Origin: Gamarada debralockiae | Lineage: Eukaryota > Ascomycota > Leotiomycetes > Helotiales > Hyphodiscaceae | Direction of reading: 5' to 3' | Assembly (NCBI GenBank): GCA_002803225.1 | Contig: NXFV01000923.1 | Coordinates: forward strand, 62,001-126,000 | Length of the DNA stretch: 64,000 bases | Part shown: positions 24,255 to 37,088 of the stretch, one piece after another | Numbering within the stretch: the first letter of the stretch is position 1 | Layout: every line of letters starts with the position of its first letter | Translations under genes and position numbers: made by a program | Notes under the pieces: model-generated | Seen by the model: only the letters and a program-made list of their open reading frames with translations | Told to the model about the DNA's origin: nothing | Databases searched by the model: none

Positions 24255-27200
24255 ATGTCGGCAATCCCTCCCTCTACTCCTCGTCGCGGGACCCAGCGAG
24301 CTTCACATCTTCGACAAGTTAGCAATGGCAGCTCCGAAATGATGTATAACGGTCGCCCAGTGACTGCAGCCTCGGATGTCGGTACCGTTGGGCATGACCC
24401 AGTCCCTCTGAAGCCAACTGTCGAACGGAGGTGTAATATATGGGTTCATGACGAAGCTTTCGCTAAGGATGAAGTGGTCCTCAATCTGGACTTGTTCCCA
24501 GATGTGAAGCCTGGCGAGCTCATGGCCATTGTGGCCCTGAAGACTGATTCGGGCATTCGCGACTTCCAAGACAAGGCGCAGACTTCAAAGACGAACGGAG
24601 AAAATATTGCGCCGACAGCCCAAGCTGAACGAGGTCATTCAAATTCAAAGAGCCCAGTTCAGGTCAACGGTACCGAGGTGAACCATGATGTTGACCAAGG
24701 GAAACGGTACTTGTTTATTGCAAAAGATATGCCCAAAGAGATGAAAACGAAGCAGCCGAGCCTCGAGATATCTGTTGCCAAGCATGTTGCAGATGTGTTT
24801 AGTCTCAAGCACCGATCCAATGTACTTGTGACCACCGTTAGTACCCTTAAGCATTTCGATGCAATCTTTACTGATGACGAATGATCTAGGCCGACTCTGC
24901 ATCTAGCTCTGCCTCTCATGTTGAAATATGCTTCAAAGACGAATACCTGGCTAGGTCTGATATGTGGAGATTAGTAGTTGGAGAACTCAGCAACAAAACT
25001 GTCTTCCAGGGGCAGAAGGTCCTTTTCATTGGCACCATCAAGGCGCATGTCAATTGTGTCTATCTCGGTGGCCGGAAAGTTCATTCGGCATTCTTCTCAA
25101 CGAACACAAAGCCTATTTTCCGAAGTGAATCTGCGCGTTACACACTGTTCATACAGATGTCAAAGGAAATGTGGGATTTCGACTCAGAAGGTTCTGGAGA
25201 AATAATGTTCAATAAAGTGGTCAATGGATTTCTCCCCGCACTTTTCAAGAAGTGGGTGGCACTGAAAGCAAAGCACCTCGTCAGTATTGTGCTTTTCACT
25301 AGAGTTGAATACGACACGGGTCTCACATCGGAACTGGCAGCAAGTGTCCATGATAGCGCGTACCATACAGGCATCCAGCTCGATGGCAATAAGAAACCCT
25401 ACAAGGATTTTTACCGTGTGGTAGTTAGTGAGATGGCCAGCGGATCATGGACGACCATCCTTTACCAGCTGAAGCGTGAATTCAAATTCTTCCGGAAGGA
25501 CATTTCAATGCATCGAATCGACACGGTCGGTAGCTTGGAGCCACAGCCAGAGAACGGTCGAAGAGGTGCTTTGGGTACCCGCATTGAAGCGGAACCATCT
25601 CTCGCAATGCATGGCAACGTTCTTGAAGCGATCAATTTGGCATCTTCTCAATTCTCTCATGATTATATCGATCGGGATCTTATGCGGACGGGAATCTCTA
25701 TCGTTGTTATCACACCCTCCCCTGGTCTTTTTGAGGTTGATTACGAAACTTTGAGGATGACTACAGAAACCCTGATCGGCAACGGCATTGGCATTGATCT
25801 CGTTTGCCTGCCCAAAATGCCGCTGCATTCAGTGCCGCTGTTCAGATATCGAAATCCGCAATATGCATCATTCCAAGAAGCTCTACACTTCAAATCACTC
25901 CGAAGTGAAGGCAGCACGCCGCGCCAAAATTCAGCTCTATTTAGCAGCAGTTTCTCGTCCCTGAACGATTCGTTATCACCGACTAAGGCATCGTTGCCCG
26001 ATCGAAGTGTACGCGCTGGATCAGTCGTGGCAATTCATTCTCCAAGTGAGTGGAGCTACGCGATCCCTCACTGGATCGATGTCTCTTTCTGGACGGGAGC
26101 TTCACAGGACCATTTCCTGTCAAATCCCTCAACCAAGGGCGTGAAGAAGTACCTGCAAAAATTCAAAACTCAGCGATCGACCGATTTTGCCATTCGATGC
26201 AAAATGTATGAGATGGAAATGGCTAGTGTCATGGAGAATGTGATGAACGAAATCTCCGTGACGCCTCTACAGCATGACGCGCTTTTTCCGCAAATGATTA
26301 TTGGGCCTCGAGAAGTACCTGTCGCGTCTGTGGAGAACAAGAACGAGTCTCACTCTTCCGAGTGGATCAATCGAAACAAGGTGTATGCCAGCCTGCTTGA
26401 ATTTGTTGGCGGCCCATCGAAACCCTTAGTGGATCGAGATTCCACTCAGGATGACAGAAGCTTCTATAAAACTCTCAACGCATTTGATTTGGCTAGATCG
26501 GAGATCCAAGGAGAGTATCCTGGGGCGCGGCAAAAGAACGAAGGCAAAAAGTATTTCAAGACTGGGAGTGAAGAGGGCGCAAGAAAACTCCTGGCAGACG
26601 ACCCAAAGGTATTTGGCACGTCATTCACCGACGATCACACCGTGTCCAAAGGCGTGAGCTTCATGCAAACGGCACTGCCTGGACGTAGCAAATCTGATGC
26701 TCGAGGTCTGGACGATCCAGTTCGACCACGAAAAGAAAGCGTGAGCAGCAGCATGACTGCAACGATGAAGACCTCGCCTCTCAAACCCCACAAATTCGGA
26801 CGCCAAATCAGCCTGGGAAAATACGGCTTCGGGATTGCTGCACCAAAGGCAGCGACTGCTGAGATTCAAACTGAACATGTCAGTGCGGCAAAGCCTTCGA
26901 CTAGTACCGCTAAAGCATCGGAAATGAAGAGGAAAACTACAAGCACCATGGCAAATCGCTTACTCAGCACTGCCAGCTCGCAGTCGCAAGACCGACCTTT
27001 GTCGTCACAAAGCGAGAAGTCAAAGCTAATATCCGAAGCCGCCCAACAAGATACAAAGAACAATGACGGGGCTGGAAACATGGAAAAGACCCAAACCCCA
27101 TCCGCAAGGCCGATTGCAATCAAGAATGCGCTGCAGGCCAATGAGCCAAACAGTCAACTCAAGTCCAGGTCTGTCCTTGGCTCCCTTTATGAAGGACTCG

Positions 27201-30103
27201 ATCGACCTGGAGACCCAGAAGAAAGTCATCTGCTTCAGTCTGCGAGACCTGATGATGGCCAGAAATTATTCAACTCGAAGCTTCTCGCGGGTTCTGTCCC
27301 AGAACTCCCAACAACACTCTCCCCCACAACGGCTTTATCGCCGTGGCTGAATGTGGTTAATCCATCAAATCCAGCAGCGAATGATGCCCTGGGGCCAAGC
27401 CAATACAGGCGTTGGCAGCATGTTTTTCCACGCCCTGTATTTACCAAGACCATGAAGTGGAAATCTCTCTGCTCTCCGGCCTCCGTTCCATTGACAACTG
27501 AGTATTTCCCCACCAAATACCAGCTCGACACCGAATACCAACAAAAGCCCTACAACATATCTCAGAACGCGGATGATGAGCTGAATGAACATCCCAAGAC
27601 TAGGGAAGAATTTCTCCGCGAGCTTATTGGCCTACGCCTATCCCATGGTTTCCAAATCGTGGTTGGTCCAGCAGTGGCTGAGGCGTTTGGTCAAAAGTCA
27701 ATGAAGATTGCGAATGTGTTTGACCGCGATCGCATTGCAGAAGATGGTGCGAGTATATTCATGTCGATGGGAAATACTATACACCAACTATCCTGCGTTA
27801 ATGGAACCGAGATCGAAGTCAATATGTTTGTTCGGAAACCCACCGCTTCAACTGCAAGTAGCCCTGGTTCCGTTACCCCAGCTGTGTACAATCCTGCAAT
27901 TCGCACCACACTCGCCGAACAATATGAGTCGCGGAAGATAATTCTTGGAAAACCAAGAGATGAGTATAATTGGAATTACGTGGACACCTTTACTGCGGGT
28001 TTCGACGAAGAAATGTCGGAGAACTTGCGTTTCTGGCGGGCTCGGTTCGTCTTGATTCCATCAGAACGTCCGACGCAGTCCCAAAGGCGGCAGGGCGAAG
28101 ACAACGAAGAAGAAATTCGCCTGGAAGGAATAAAGAAGCTCACACAGATGTGGCAACGTCACAGAATTCTTACCGCTTCTGAGCGACGCTTTCAAAGTCT
28201 TGCATCCAGGAAGACAAAGGACCCAAATCCCTTGGACATTGTTTACAAAACGGAAGATCCTTCTGTCGTTGTCACGGCTGAACTCGAGACTTTGCCCTTG
28301 GTCGAAGGTGATGGGCCTCCAAGAAGAAGCCAATTGTTAGAATCTGAGCGTTTCCGCAAGGCGAAGCTCGACATCGCAGGGCTGGCCGAAGCTATACAAT
28401 CACCTGTTGAGAAAGGCGGCGTTCGAATGCAGAATAGAAGATGGCATTTCCGACTCCATTACAACTGTTTTATCGGATCTGACATGACAACATGGCTGAT
28501 TGAGAACTTCGAAGATATTGAAACCCGAGAAGAAGCTGTCGAGCTTGGGAACATATTGATGGCAAAGGATGAGCTACAACGACCTAGAGAGAAGGAGCTT
28601 GCCAAGGAAAATGGAAAGGAGAAGGAAAAAGACACCGGCATATTTGTCCACGTCGAGAGACGTCATCCATTCCGAGACGGTCAATATTTCTACCAAGTCA
28701 CAGGAGAATTTGCCAAGCAGCGTCCCGAGAGTCGGAGTGGCTGGTTTGCCGCGAGACGCCGTGACAATTCTGTCCCGTCCACCCCAATGTCAGAAACACG
28801 GGATTCCCCTCGACTAGAAAGATCGAGGTCTAGTTCGAATTACGATGAAAAATCCTCAGACTCCGGTACAACTACTCCGACGACGACTGGTGGAGGTCAG
28901 AAGAAGCCCACGGTTGCTCTGAGCAAAGTCATGAAATATGATGTAGACCACCGCAAACGATCTTACCGGCCCGAACGGATCAATCTCCACTACGATCGGC
29001 TCCACAATCCAGACAACTGTTATCATATCCGGATCGATTGGATGAGTGTTACAGCCAAGCTAATCGAGGATGCCATCGAATCTTGGGCCACCACAGCAGA
29101 GCGCTATGGCCTCAGGCTGGTGGAAGCACCCATACGTGAAGCTTGCACAATCACTTCCATTCATCCATTTAGGAGCCCATATATTATTGAACTCGCAGCC
29201 CAACCTCCTGACCAACAGCCGAGAACATATTTCGACATCAATTCATTCGCACCTCAAGTTCAAGCCAGCCCAGCAATCCGGCACTACTACCAGAAAGCTA
29301 TCATGAAGAAATTTAACTTCGTCTTAGACATCGAAGCCGCTCGCAACTTCCCCAGCAACGTCGACGTTACCTATTCCTGGGGTCGCCCCAATTTTAAATA
29401 TACGCAATACATCCACCGCTCTGGTGTCGTCCTCGCCCAGATCACCGACGACGGTAACTTCCTCCTTCTCGCCAACCGACTGTACAACAACCGAACAGCA
29501 GCAGCGCGAGAGATGGACAGGTATGTCAAACTAGACCATACAGAGCGAGGCAGTCGGATGGCATCAGCCGGACACGGTCATGGCATAGCCTCAGACAAAC
29601 CATCTCCTTTCAATTCTCCTATGATCCGTCCTACTACTACAAATCAAATAGGATCTCCTATCTTGCGAGCTACTTCTGACGTTTTGGGACCCAGCTTTGC
29701 GGGATCGAAATTAGCTACCATCACAACTCCTGAATCGATTAAGAATGAACTTGAAGCGTTCTGTCATAATGCGGTAGGGCTGGAGGCGTTTTATAAGGAG
29801 GTTTATGAGAAAGCTACTCCGCCTTCGGCGACACCGCCGACGTTGAGGAGTCCGTATGTGGGAAGTCTGGTGGATGCGAATATTCCGACCCTTGGGTTGC
29901 CGCCGGGAGCGCTGGCGAGGGATACGAGTCCGAGTCCGAGTCCGATGAGGTTATCCAATGTACCGGGAGTGGGTAGCTCAATGCCGCAGCTCGGGAGAAG
30001 ACCGAGTGTGCAAATGGGATTGCCGCTGGCTACAGAGAGCCAGAGGGTAGATACCAATAGTCCGAGAGGGAGCATAACTGAGAGCGATAACAAGGCGTTG
30101 TGA
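24255..30103 (+). CDS. IML1: Iml1 (DEPDC5 orthologue), GAP subunit of GATOR1/SEACIT
   Basis: Two exons, 24255-24836 and 24890-30103, join in phase 0 and give 1931 aa. The first exon carries a basic disordered N-terminus and the start of the Iml1 domain ([20 protein letters not shown]). The domain continues after the intron with [18 protein letters not shown] and [21 protein letters not shown] long Ser/Lys-rich linker spans roughly residues 550-800. The DEP domain lies near 1365-1475 ([20 protein letters not shown]), and the conserved C-terminal region starts around [20 protein letters not shown]. Iml1 with Npr2 and Npr3 at the vacuole is the GAP for Gtr1 and turns TORC1 down when amino acids are scarce. 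Start chosen as the first ATG that keeps the conserved region whole. Confidence 0.95.
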
Positions 30104-31280
30104 GATTTGGGCATATGGGCGTTCTATCGACGGGGCCTTGGGATATACCCTGAGTTGGGAAATGGCGACTAGATTTACTCTACCTTGTAGAATATTAAGC
30201 TTTTTTCATTTTGGTCTCCTGGGACAGTTGCCGGGGTTCTTGGTTCTAGCGAAAGTTCGCCCCAAGAATTTCTTTGATTTCTTTGAATGATTGTTATCCC
30301 TTGCTGTTGATTGATGTCGGTGTGATTTCGTCCCAGACTTTGCCGGTGACGTGGTTCCATGACAGGTTGCATTCCAGATGGGTACCTGGTAGCCCATCTT
30401 CATCCATCCTTTGACCGAATATCGGCTGACTTGAAATAGGCGGATTGCGATGGAGACCCAGAAACGGGAAGTATGGTCTTCGAAAACATGTGTGGATCTG
30501 GATTGGTGAACGGGACGTATTATTGTGTGAATGGGACATCAAAGTGTGCTGAGGGTGAGGAGATTGCGAGGCTGGAGTTGAAGCTGTAGAGATCTTGCTG
30601 GCGATCTGGGTGCTTCTTGGTTGAATGAGGATTGGGAAAACAATATTGTGGGTCATTTGATGTAAATTAATGAAGCTGAATCGATTACACGGTCGAAGAT
30701 TAAAAGATCGGAGCCGTGACCGTAGTACCTCTATCTTTCATTACGAAAAGGAACCCGTGATCTTAGCCGCATAAACGAAGCCAAGATCCCTATTTGCTGA
30801 TTACGTGCATGATTACATCCCCGGTTGTGCATACCCGCACTCGTTCGAGAATTTTGACTTTCGCGCTCTTCTTTACTCAGCTGCAAGGCTGACACCCCAG
30901 GCCTTGGCTTGTACATCGAGCTTAGAAGCTATGCCAGCAGTTACTCATAAGTCCCAATTCGGAAAGCCCTCCACCTGATTGGTTCGATTCAATTCGTACT
31001 TTCTCACCTCAGAAGCTGAGTGCGACAGGGGAAAGATGGGTGTAGCTACGGCAACGTGATCTCATTGTGCTGATTTGAACGATCTATTTCGGGGAGATGT
31101 GGAAGGGGACCTTGTAACGGGGTGTAAGAGTGGCGGCAGCTGAAGGGTATTTATTGGGTGCGTACCTACTTCTCCGGCATGTGTTCTCCCTCATAATCAT
31201 ACCAACAATCTCCACAGCTCCAATTCAATAATATCTCTAACACATCCACTCCAAATATCACCCAATTCGATCCAGTCAAG
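30104..31280. other. Intergenic stretch; one low-confidence small ORF
   Basis: A minus-strand ORF at 30294-30656 has an ATG and encodes 120 aa ending ...DEITPTSINSKG, with no family likeness. It could be a small gene or chance. The last 300 bp hold the promoter of the downstream dehydrogenase, with a TATTTATTGG element at about 31149. Confidence 0.4.
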
Positions 31281-32633
31281 ATGAAAGGCCACGGACACGA
31301 CCACGACAGCCATGAGAAGATGAAGGCAGTAGAATGGGAAGGCAAGCCCTTCTCCATGACCGTAAAGTCCCTACCCATCCCCCGCATCCTCAAGCCCCAA
31401 GATGCCATCATCCGTTGCACATCGTCGGGAATCTGCGGCTCAGACCTACACGTCTTCCACGGACGAATCCCTGCCACACTGCCCATGACAATGGGTCATG
31501 AAGTCGTTGGTATCGTGCACTCTATCGGTGAGCAGGTTCAAGACCTCAAAGTCGGGGACAGAGTCATCGTGTCGTGTGTTATCAATGAGGATTTACTTGA
31601 TGGGGAGACAGAGCTTATTGGAGGACTGGCCTTTGGCACGTTTCCAGGTATTGAGCAGTTCAATGGTGGCCAGGCGGGTTTTGTGAGAGTTCCTTTCGCG
31701 ACAGACAACTGCATTTTGTTGCCGAAGGGGACAAAGCATGAGTTGGATTATGTGGTTTTGGCGGATATCTTCCCTACCGCGAACTGGGCACTGGATTCCT
31801 CTGGATTTCAATTCGGCGACGTAGTTGTTGTCTTTGGCGCTGGTAAGGACTGTTACTTTTTCTCACAATGAGTCAAAGCCTTGGTTTGTAACTGACAATC
31901 TTCGTAGGTCCCGTTGGATTGCTCTGCGCATATTCGGCTCTCTTCCGTGGAGCAAGCAAGGTCTACAGCGTCGACCGCGTTCCACAAAGACTCGCAAAGG
32001 CAAAGAGCCTTGGCGCCATCCCCATCGACTTCACAGATGGCGATCCAGTTGCTCAGATCTTGAAGTTGGAGCCAGAAGGTGTTGATCGATCTTGCGACTG
32101 TGTTGGATATGAGTGCGTGAATGCCGAGGGTGTGAATATTGGCAATACCGTTATCGTGAATGCTATTAATGTGACGAGATCCGGTGGTGGTATTGGAGTT
32201 ATCGGTGTTTATTCCCCTGAGGATGCTGGTGAGTGCTAGTCCTGAGAAGTTATACCGCGATTGAGGAGAGCCATTGATACTGACGAGATACGTAGGAGCT
32301 GCTACTGCCGAAGAGAAAAAAGGTATTTTCGAAATCCCGTTCGCTACGGCTTGGTTCAAGTCGCAAAGCATAAGGGGAGGAATTGTTCCTCTACGCCAAT
32401 ATCAACCAACTCTCAAGAAATTGATTGAGAGTGGACGAATGACGCCAAGCTTTGTGTTCGACAGAGAGATACGTATCGAGGAAGCTGCGAAGACGTACAC
32501 CGAGTTCTCGAATCGTGACTTTATCAAGAGTGTCATTCGTTTCGATCGAAATGAGAAGGATGACATCGGTGAGGAGGAGGAGACGGCTGAAGCTCCGCAG
32601 AAGAAGCGTAAGAGGAATGGAGTGTCCGCTTGA
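31281..32633 (+). CDS. Zinc-type alcohol/formaldehyde dehydrogenase-like (MDR) lacking the structural-zinc loop
   Basis: Exons 31281-31842, 31908-32228 and 32296-32633 give 406 aa. Catalytic-zinc residues are present: SGICGSDLHVF, then GHEVVGIVH, with an Asp in LADIFPT. The NAD(P) loop is GAGPVGLLCAYSALF, split by intron 1. Relatives closest in wording are the glutathione-independent formaldehyde-dehydrogenase-like fungal enzymes. Three oddities: the four-Cys structural-zinc loop expected after VIVSCVI is missing and replaced by an acidic stretch; the N-terminus carries a His-rich tail (MKGHGHDHDSHEK); and the C-terminus ends in a nuclear-signal-like QKKRKRNG. Substrate unknown. Confidence 0.88.
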
Positions 32634-32716
32634 ATGGGGAGGTGGAAGCCGTGACTGGGAGTTCTCAAATATAATCTTAACTTTGGCACATGAGCAACAG
32701 AGGTAAAACTTTTAAC

Positions 32717-34650
32717 TCAAGTTACACCGAAAGAGCTAAAGTCGAAGTCAATGTTCTCTTGCCTCAACATGTAGTCGGTAATCTTATCAGTCCCAAAATC
32801 ATCGAACTTCCAAATTGGCTGCAAGGCTCTTGATCGTTTTAGCAGCTCCTCTAAAATTAGCCTGCTGCGACAGGCCTCAACCCAAACATGCTCTAGGCCT
32901 GCAAGGTACGAATGCAGGTTTCGATGTCGGTAGCAATGGCTTCACCGACGGTTGGAGAGGAACGTAGACTAGCACTGTTAGCTTCATATGAGAATATAGA
33001 GATGGGGGTATCAGCTCACAGAAAACGCCTGACAGTGCGAGATGGCGGGTACAGGAGACCAAGTGATGAAGACGGGACACGCGATTGGATGAGTTCCGCG
33101 ATATCAATACAGCTTAGCACTACACTGATACACTGCAGAAGGGATGGGTCATCCAATGATGAAGAAGGTTTACGCATGTCCGGATCAAAGGTCTGCAACA
33201 GTTAATTGGGAAATTTTCGAAGAGGAATGATCGAGGTTTGTACTAATGGAGATTTATAACGCAGGCCTACATGAACAATGTATAGGATCACACACAGAGT
33301 AAGATTAGGCGAATCAGAAGCCATGTTGTTGGTGGAGAATTTGATGGAGTCTGGCACAGTCTTAAGCCACTCAGATAACTCCGCATCAAGAGATTTAACC
33401 AGCTTCTGCCTTCCTTCTGCCTCGCGTGGTTGTCTCTCTTTCTAATCCTTGGCAGTCGCAAAGGTTGGCTGTTCGATTGATTCTACCAGCAATATAACAC
33501 AACCTCGAGAGCGTTACGAAACCTGGGAGACGAGAAGAGGCAGAGGGTTTGATTCTGAGGTTTGGTCGTTCCTTTGAGTAGCGTCTAGTTCGGAGTCTTC
33601 TACGTCAGGGGGTATCTGACAATCACAGTCTGAGTCCTCGACGCCCATTGGTCGCCCCAAGCTTGAGAATACATCAAGTAATCCATTCAACGATTGAGCT
33701 GAGATTCTTACCTATCGAGGCCGTATACACTCCACCAATTCCGACAACACAACTCTTCATTTAGGGTGTCGCCAGTTACTCTTTCGGGAGATCTCCGCAG
33801 GCCAAGTCGATGGACGTTCCGATTACAGGTCATCAAACTTATATGTAATCCTAGATCTTGCGTAGCTCTCCGAGCTTGTCCTGCCCATTTTCGGGATAAT
33901 GTCAGGGTATTCCAGCCACTATATCATGGACCAATCAGTAATTACTTCACCGGAATGCATTTAGATAATTCTTTTCCGAGACGTGATACAAAGAGTCACT
34001 GCTCCGGAAACAGTCTAGGTTAAGAAATTTCTAAGCCGCCGTAATGACTTACGCCGTACACATCGATCAGAGCGCTAGGCACTGCACCTGCTCCATAGAG
34101 CCTTCGCCAACCGATTTGAAGTGCAATAGAACCGCGCTTTCATAATATTGAAGACCTGTTCCGTAATACTGAACGCCTGTAGGCTTGGATGAGAGGCCGG
34201 ATTCTCGGGGCAGCAGGCCGGATGCGCAAGCACAACGTCAATAACAGTAATCATTTTGGAGGAGATATGCTTGCATGACTTACACGGCGAAAACCTGTGA
34301 GGAAAAGGTCGTCCAGATTCTCCGAATGACGATCTTTCAAAGAATTTGATCACGTTGCATGAAATAAGGCTTATAGATAACAGGGATTGCGAAATGCGGT
34401 TGATTAAAGTAAAGGTTGATCAAGAGATCCGAAACATAGTGGGGCGGGCGTATAAGTTGTTTTGCGTCTGGGAGGTACGGTAATGGGGGCCAGGTCTGGT
34501 CACGAACGAAGAAGGAAAGCTCGAAAATACTGGTGGTGCCCTGCTCGGAACTTTGAAAGTCTGTCGGCGTCTTGGGAGTGTGTACTAGAGCTTCAGGCTG
34601 AAGCTTTTCATTGCTTCGATCAAAACCGTCGTACTCGTGCCTCCCATATA
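32717..34650 (-). pseudogene. Decayed fungal-specific transcription factor (middle homology region)
   Basis: Reading the minus strand in shifting frames restores most of a fungal MHR transcription-factor domain: LPDAKQLIRPPHYVSDLLIN, then LYFNQPHFAIPVIYKPYFM, later YYESAVLLHFKSVGEGSMEQ followed by VQCLAL and an in-frame TGA (34069-34067). Then come AGQARRATQDLGLHISLMTC, NWWSVYGLDR before a GTAAGA donor, LGRPMGVEDSDCDCQIPPDV, KLVKSLDAELSEWLKTVPDS, and the tail IRTLQGLEHVWVEACRSRLI, ending in TGA at 32719-32717. At least four frame changes and the internal stop show it is dead. No Zn2Cys6 finger was found upstream, so the DNA-binding end is lost or unrecognisable. Splice signals survive, so decay is fairly recent. 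Confidence 0.85.
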
Positions 34651-35595
34651 TCTATTGAAAAAACTGGGAATCAGCAAACAAAATCTCAGAACTAGCCAAA
34701 AGACTTGATGACACGACGTTCTACATGATCTTGAATTCCAGCCGGCAGACCCTCACTCAATTCCTCATCACGATAAGGCATTAGAGATCCCGTCTATATC
34801 TCCCCATCTATCTCTGCAAGGGTGCGAGGTGAGTGGGGTTTTTGGAGTTAGTTGACGCCGTCGAGTCATGACTTTTCGGGGATATCAACCTTGGGAGTCG
34901 GCTCCACTGCTTTGGATTTTATTCTGATGTCGTGGGCTATTTTTTGAGATGAGGTCGTGGTCAGAATTTGGGCTTCGACGCACCCTTATTTCATACCCTT
35001 AGGGGGCTAAATTCTGGCTTGTTCCTGAGATAGGCGGGGGCAAAGATGTTGAAGCCAAATGGTTCAGGCATCAAAGCCACAGTCACGTCCTCGCACCCGT
35101 AAGCGCGACTTTTCGTTGCGAGAACAATATCATCCCGGATTCCCAACAAAGCTCCACTTGGATAATATTGCTTACACTATTCACAAGCAGTGCTCAGTGA
35201 GATAGCTCTAGCATAAGACTAAGTAATCACCCACGGACGCCACTGCGTCAGCTGACTGGAAACCCCTGCTTTCTCGTGCAATTGAGGTGTTCTTTTCGTG
35301 TTACTCTACGATCCTGTATCGAAATCTCCGCCAAAGCTGTACGAATGTTAAGCAAATCAAGCTTGACTTAAAGTAATAGCACTTTGTTCAACTCTGCTTG
35401 ATTAAGTCAGACATTGGATTTAATGCGTCGCTGCCGCGCTTTGAGGATTTTCGAGGCACGGCAAAAGTGGGCGGCGAGAACTCATCCGGCTCACACCTTC
35501 CTCATTTAAAAAATCTAACATCAAGTGATAAAACAGCCATATATGTTGACGAGAGCTCAATTTGCCACTCATCAAACGCGAATTAGTAACTCAAC
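34651..35595. other. Intergenic stretch upstream of the aldolase
   Basis: Searched for the missing zinc finger of the neighbouring dead regulator; no CxxC...CxxC pattern was found on the minus strand. A short minus-strand ORF beginning MPYRDEELSEGL lies near 34780. The rest is presumably the aldolase promoter. Confidence 0.5.
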
Positions 35596-37088
35596 ATGTC
35601 GGAAGAATTCAAATCTGCAATTGTGTCCGATACAGGCAAGACTCGTTTGAGAGCCTCGCTGGAACGCGCGAAAGCTGGTGGAGCACCATGTGTTGGACAA
35701 TGGATGGAATTTCCTGGGGTACGTGGCTATCGGAGCAATTCTGCCCAAATCTTATGAGTTTTGTTCCCAAAAATTACCCCTTGGAGCGCATTCTGGAGTT
35801 TGAAACTTCTGAATGTCGCTTACCTCTGATCCCTCGACTCTATTGTGGGTTTACTGACTCGAAATTTTTTCAGTACACATTAGCAAGGACTATTGCTGGA
35901 CTGGGTCTATTTGATGTATGTTTATACTCTCAGCTCAAGCCATAAGAATAAACAGTGGACTCACCGTTCTTTCAAAAGTGGGTATTGGTCGATTGCGAAC
36001 ATGGCAACATCACGGATAACGAGATGTATCTTACCGTAGGTGCCATTGCTTCAGCTGGAGTCTCTCCTATCGTGAGGATACCGGCAGTTGAGGCATGGAT
36101 GATGAAACGGGCGTTGGATGCGGGGGCGCATGCCATCATGATACCCATGGTTGAAACGAAAGTATTTGCCTCCTAACTCTTGTCCCAATGCCAGACTTTG
36201 GATTTCTCGTCTTCGTTTCAGTGTTTGGACTCACATTAATATAGGACCAAGCTGAAGCTGTTGTCAATGGCATGAAGTATCCATCAGCCAGCTGGCCAAG
36301 TGGCATCAGAGGAGCCGGAGCAATGTTCGCGCCCGCTAATTTCAATCAGAATGGCCAAGATTATTTGAGACATGCAAATGACAACATTCTTGTCATTGTC
36401 CAAATTGAGTCGAGGAGAGCAGTTGAGAACTGTGAGGAGATTGCAAAGACTCCTGGAATTGGTGCGTCCTTCCCAATTATAGAAATAACGTATTAATGTT
36501 AGTTCTCGCCGAGACTTTTCAGAGCTTTGCTGACAACTGCAGATATGCTCTTCATTGGCCCAAATGATCTCGCGGCGTCAATGGGATACTTTGCATTCGA
36601 TCACGCGAAGATCGAGGAGGTGCAGCAAGTAACAACAAGGGTGCTGTCCGCTGCTAAGGATGCCGGGAAATTTGCGGGTCATTTCGCGTTGAGCGCTGAC
36701 GTTGGTGAGGCCTACCACCCCAAGTTTAAGTGTCGTATGTACGCTAATTCAGCGTCGCACAGCTGCTCAAAGATTCAAACAAGGATTCGAATTCATGAAC
36801 TGCGGGGCAGACATAGTGGCTATCGCTGCGTGGATGAGTAGAGGAATTTTCCCAGATGAAAGCTCTCCTGTAGAAATCTTAGTGGCTTGCAATTTTGATT
36901 CAATTTACAAAGTTCTAAACGAGCTAAATTGCGCTTGGTTCATGATCATAATCTTGATATCCTTTCTCAACGCTTGGGCCTGGAAGGCTTCGTTCGCTTT
37001 GGTGAGCGGATACGTTGAAGTGATCTGCGTCTCCAGGTTCACGGCCTTTCTCTCCAGCATCCAGGGGTATACCGAACGGTACCTGTGA
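35596..37088 (+). CDS. HpcH/HpaI-family 2-keto-3-deoxy acid aldolase
   Basis: Six exons (35596-35718, 35874-35915, 35979-36161, 36245-36461, 36543-36704, 36763-37088) give 350 aa. Family marks are intact: WVLVDCEHGN, SPIVRIPAVE with the substrate Arg, MIPMVETK, VQIES and GPNDLAASMGY with the metal-binding Glu and Asp, and NCGADIVAIAAWM. These class II aldolases cleave 2-keto-3-deoxy sugar acids or related hydroxy-oxo acids to pyruvate plus an aldehyde. The normal protein should end shortly after AAWMS. Here the frame runs on for about 80 residues that are antisense to the dead dehydrogenase next door. The body looks functional; the tail is anomalous and the true stop or a further intron is uncertain. 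Confidence 0.85.

Noticed and set aside
24978..25205. ORFs in other frames inside IML1
   Set aside because: Shadows of a strongly conserved coding exon.
30294..30656. 120-codon minus-strand ORF after IML1
   Set aside because: Has an ATG and reasonable composition but no family likeness; noted in the intergenic entry and not called as a gene.
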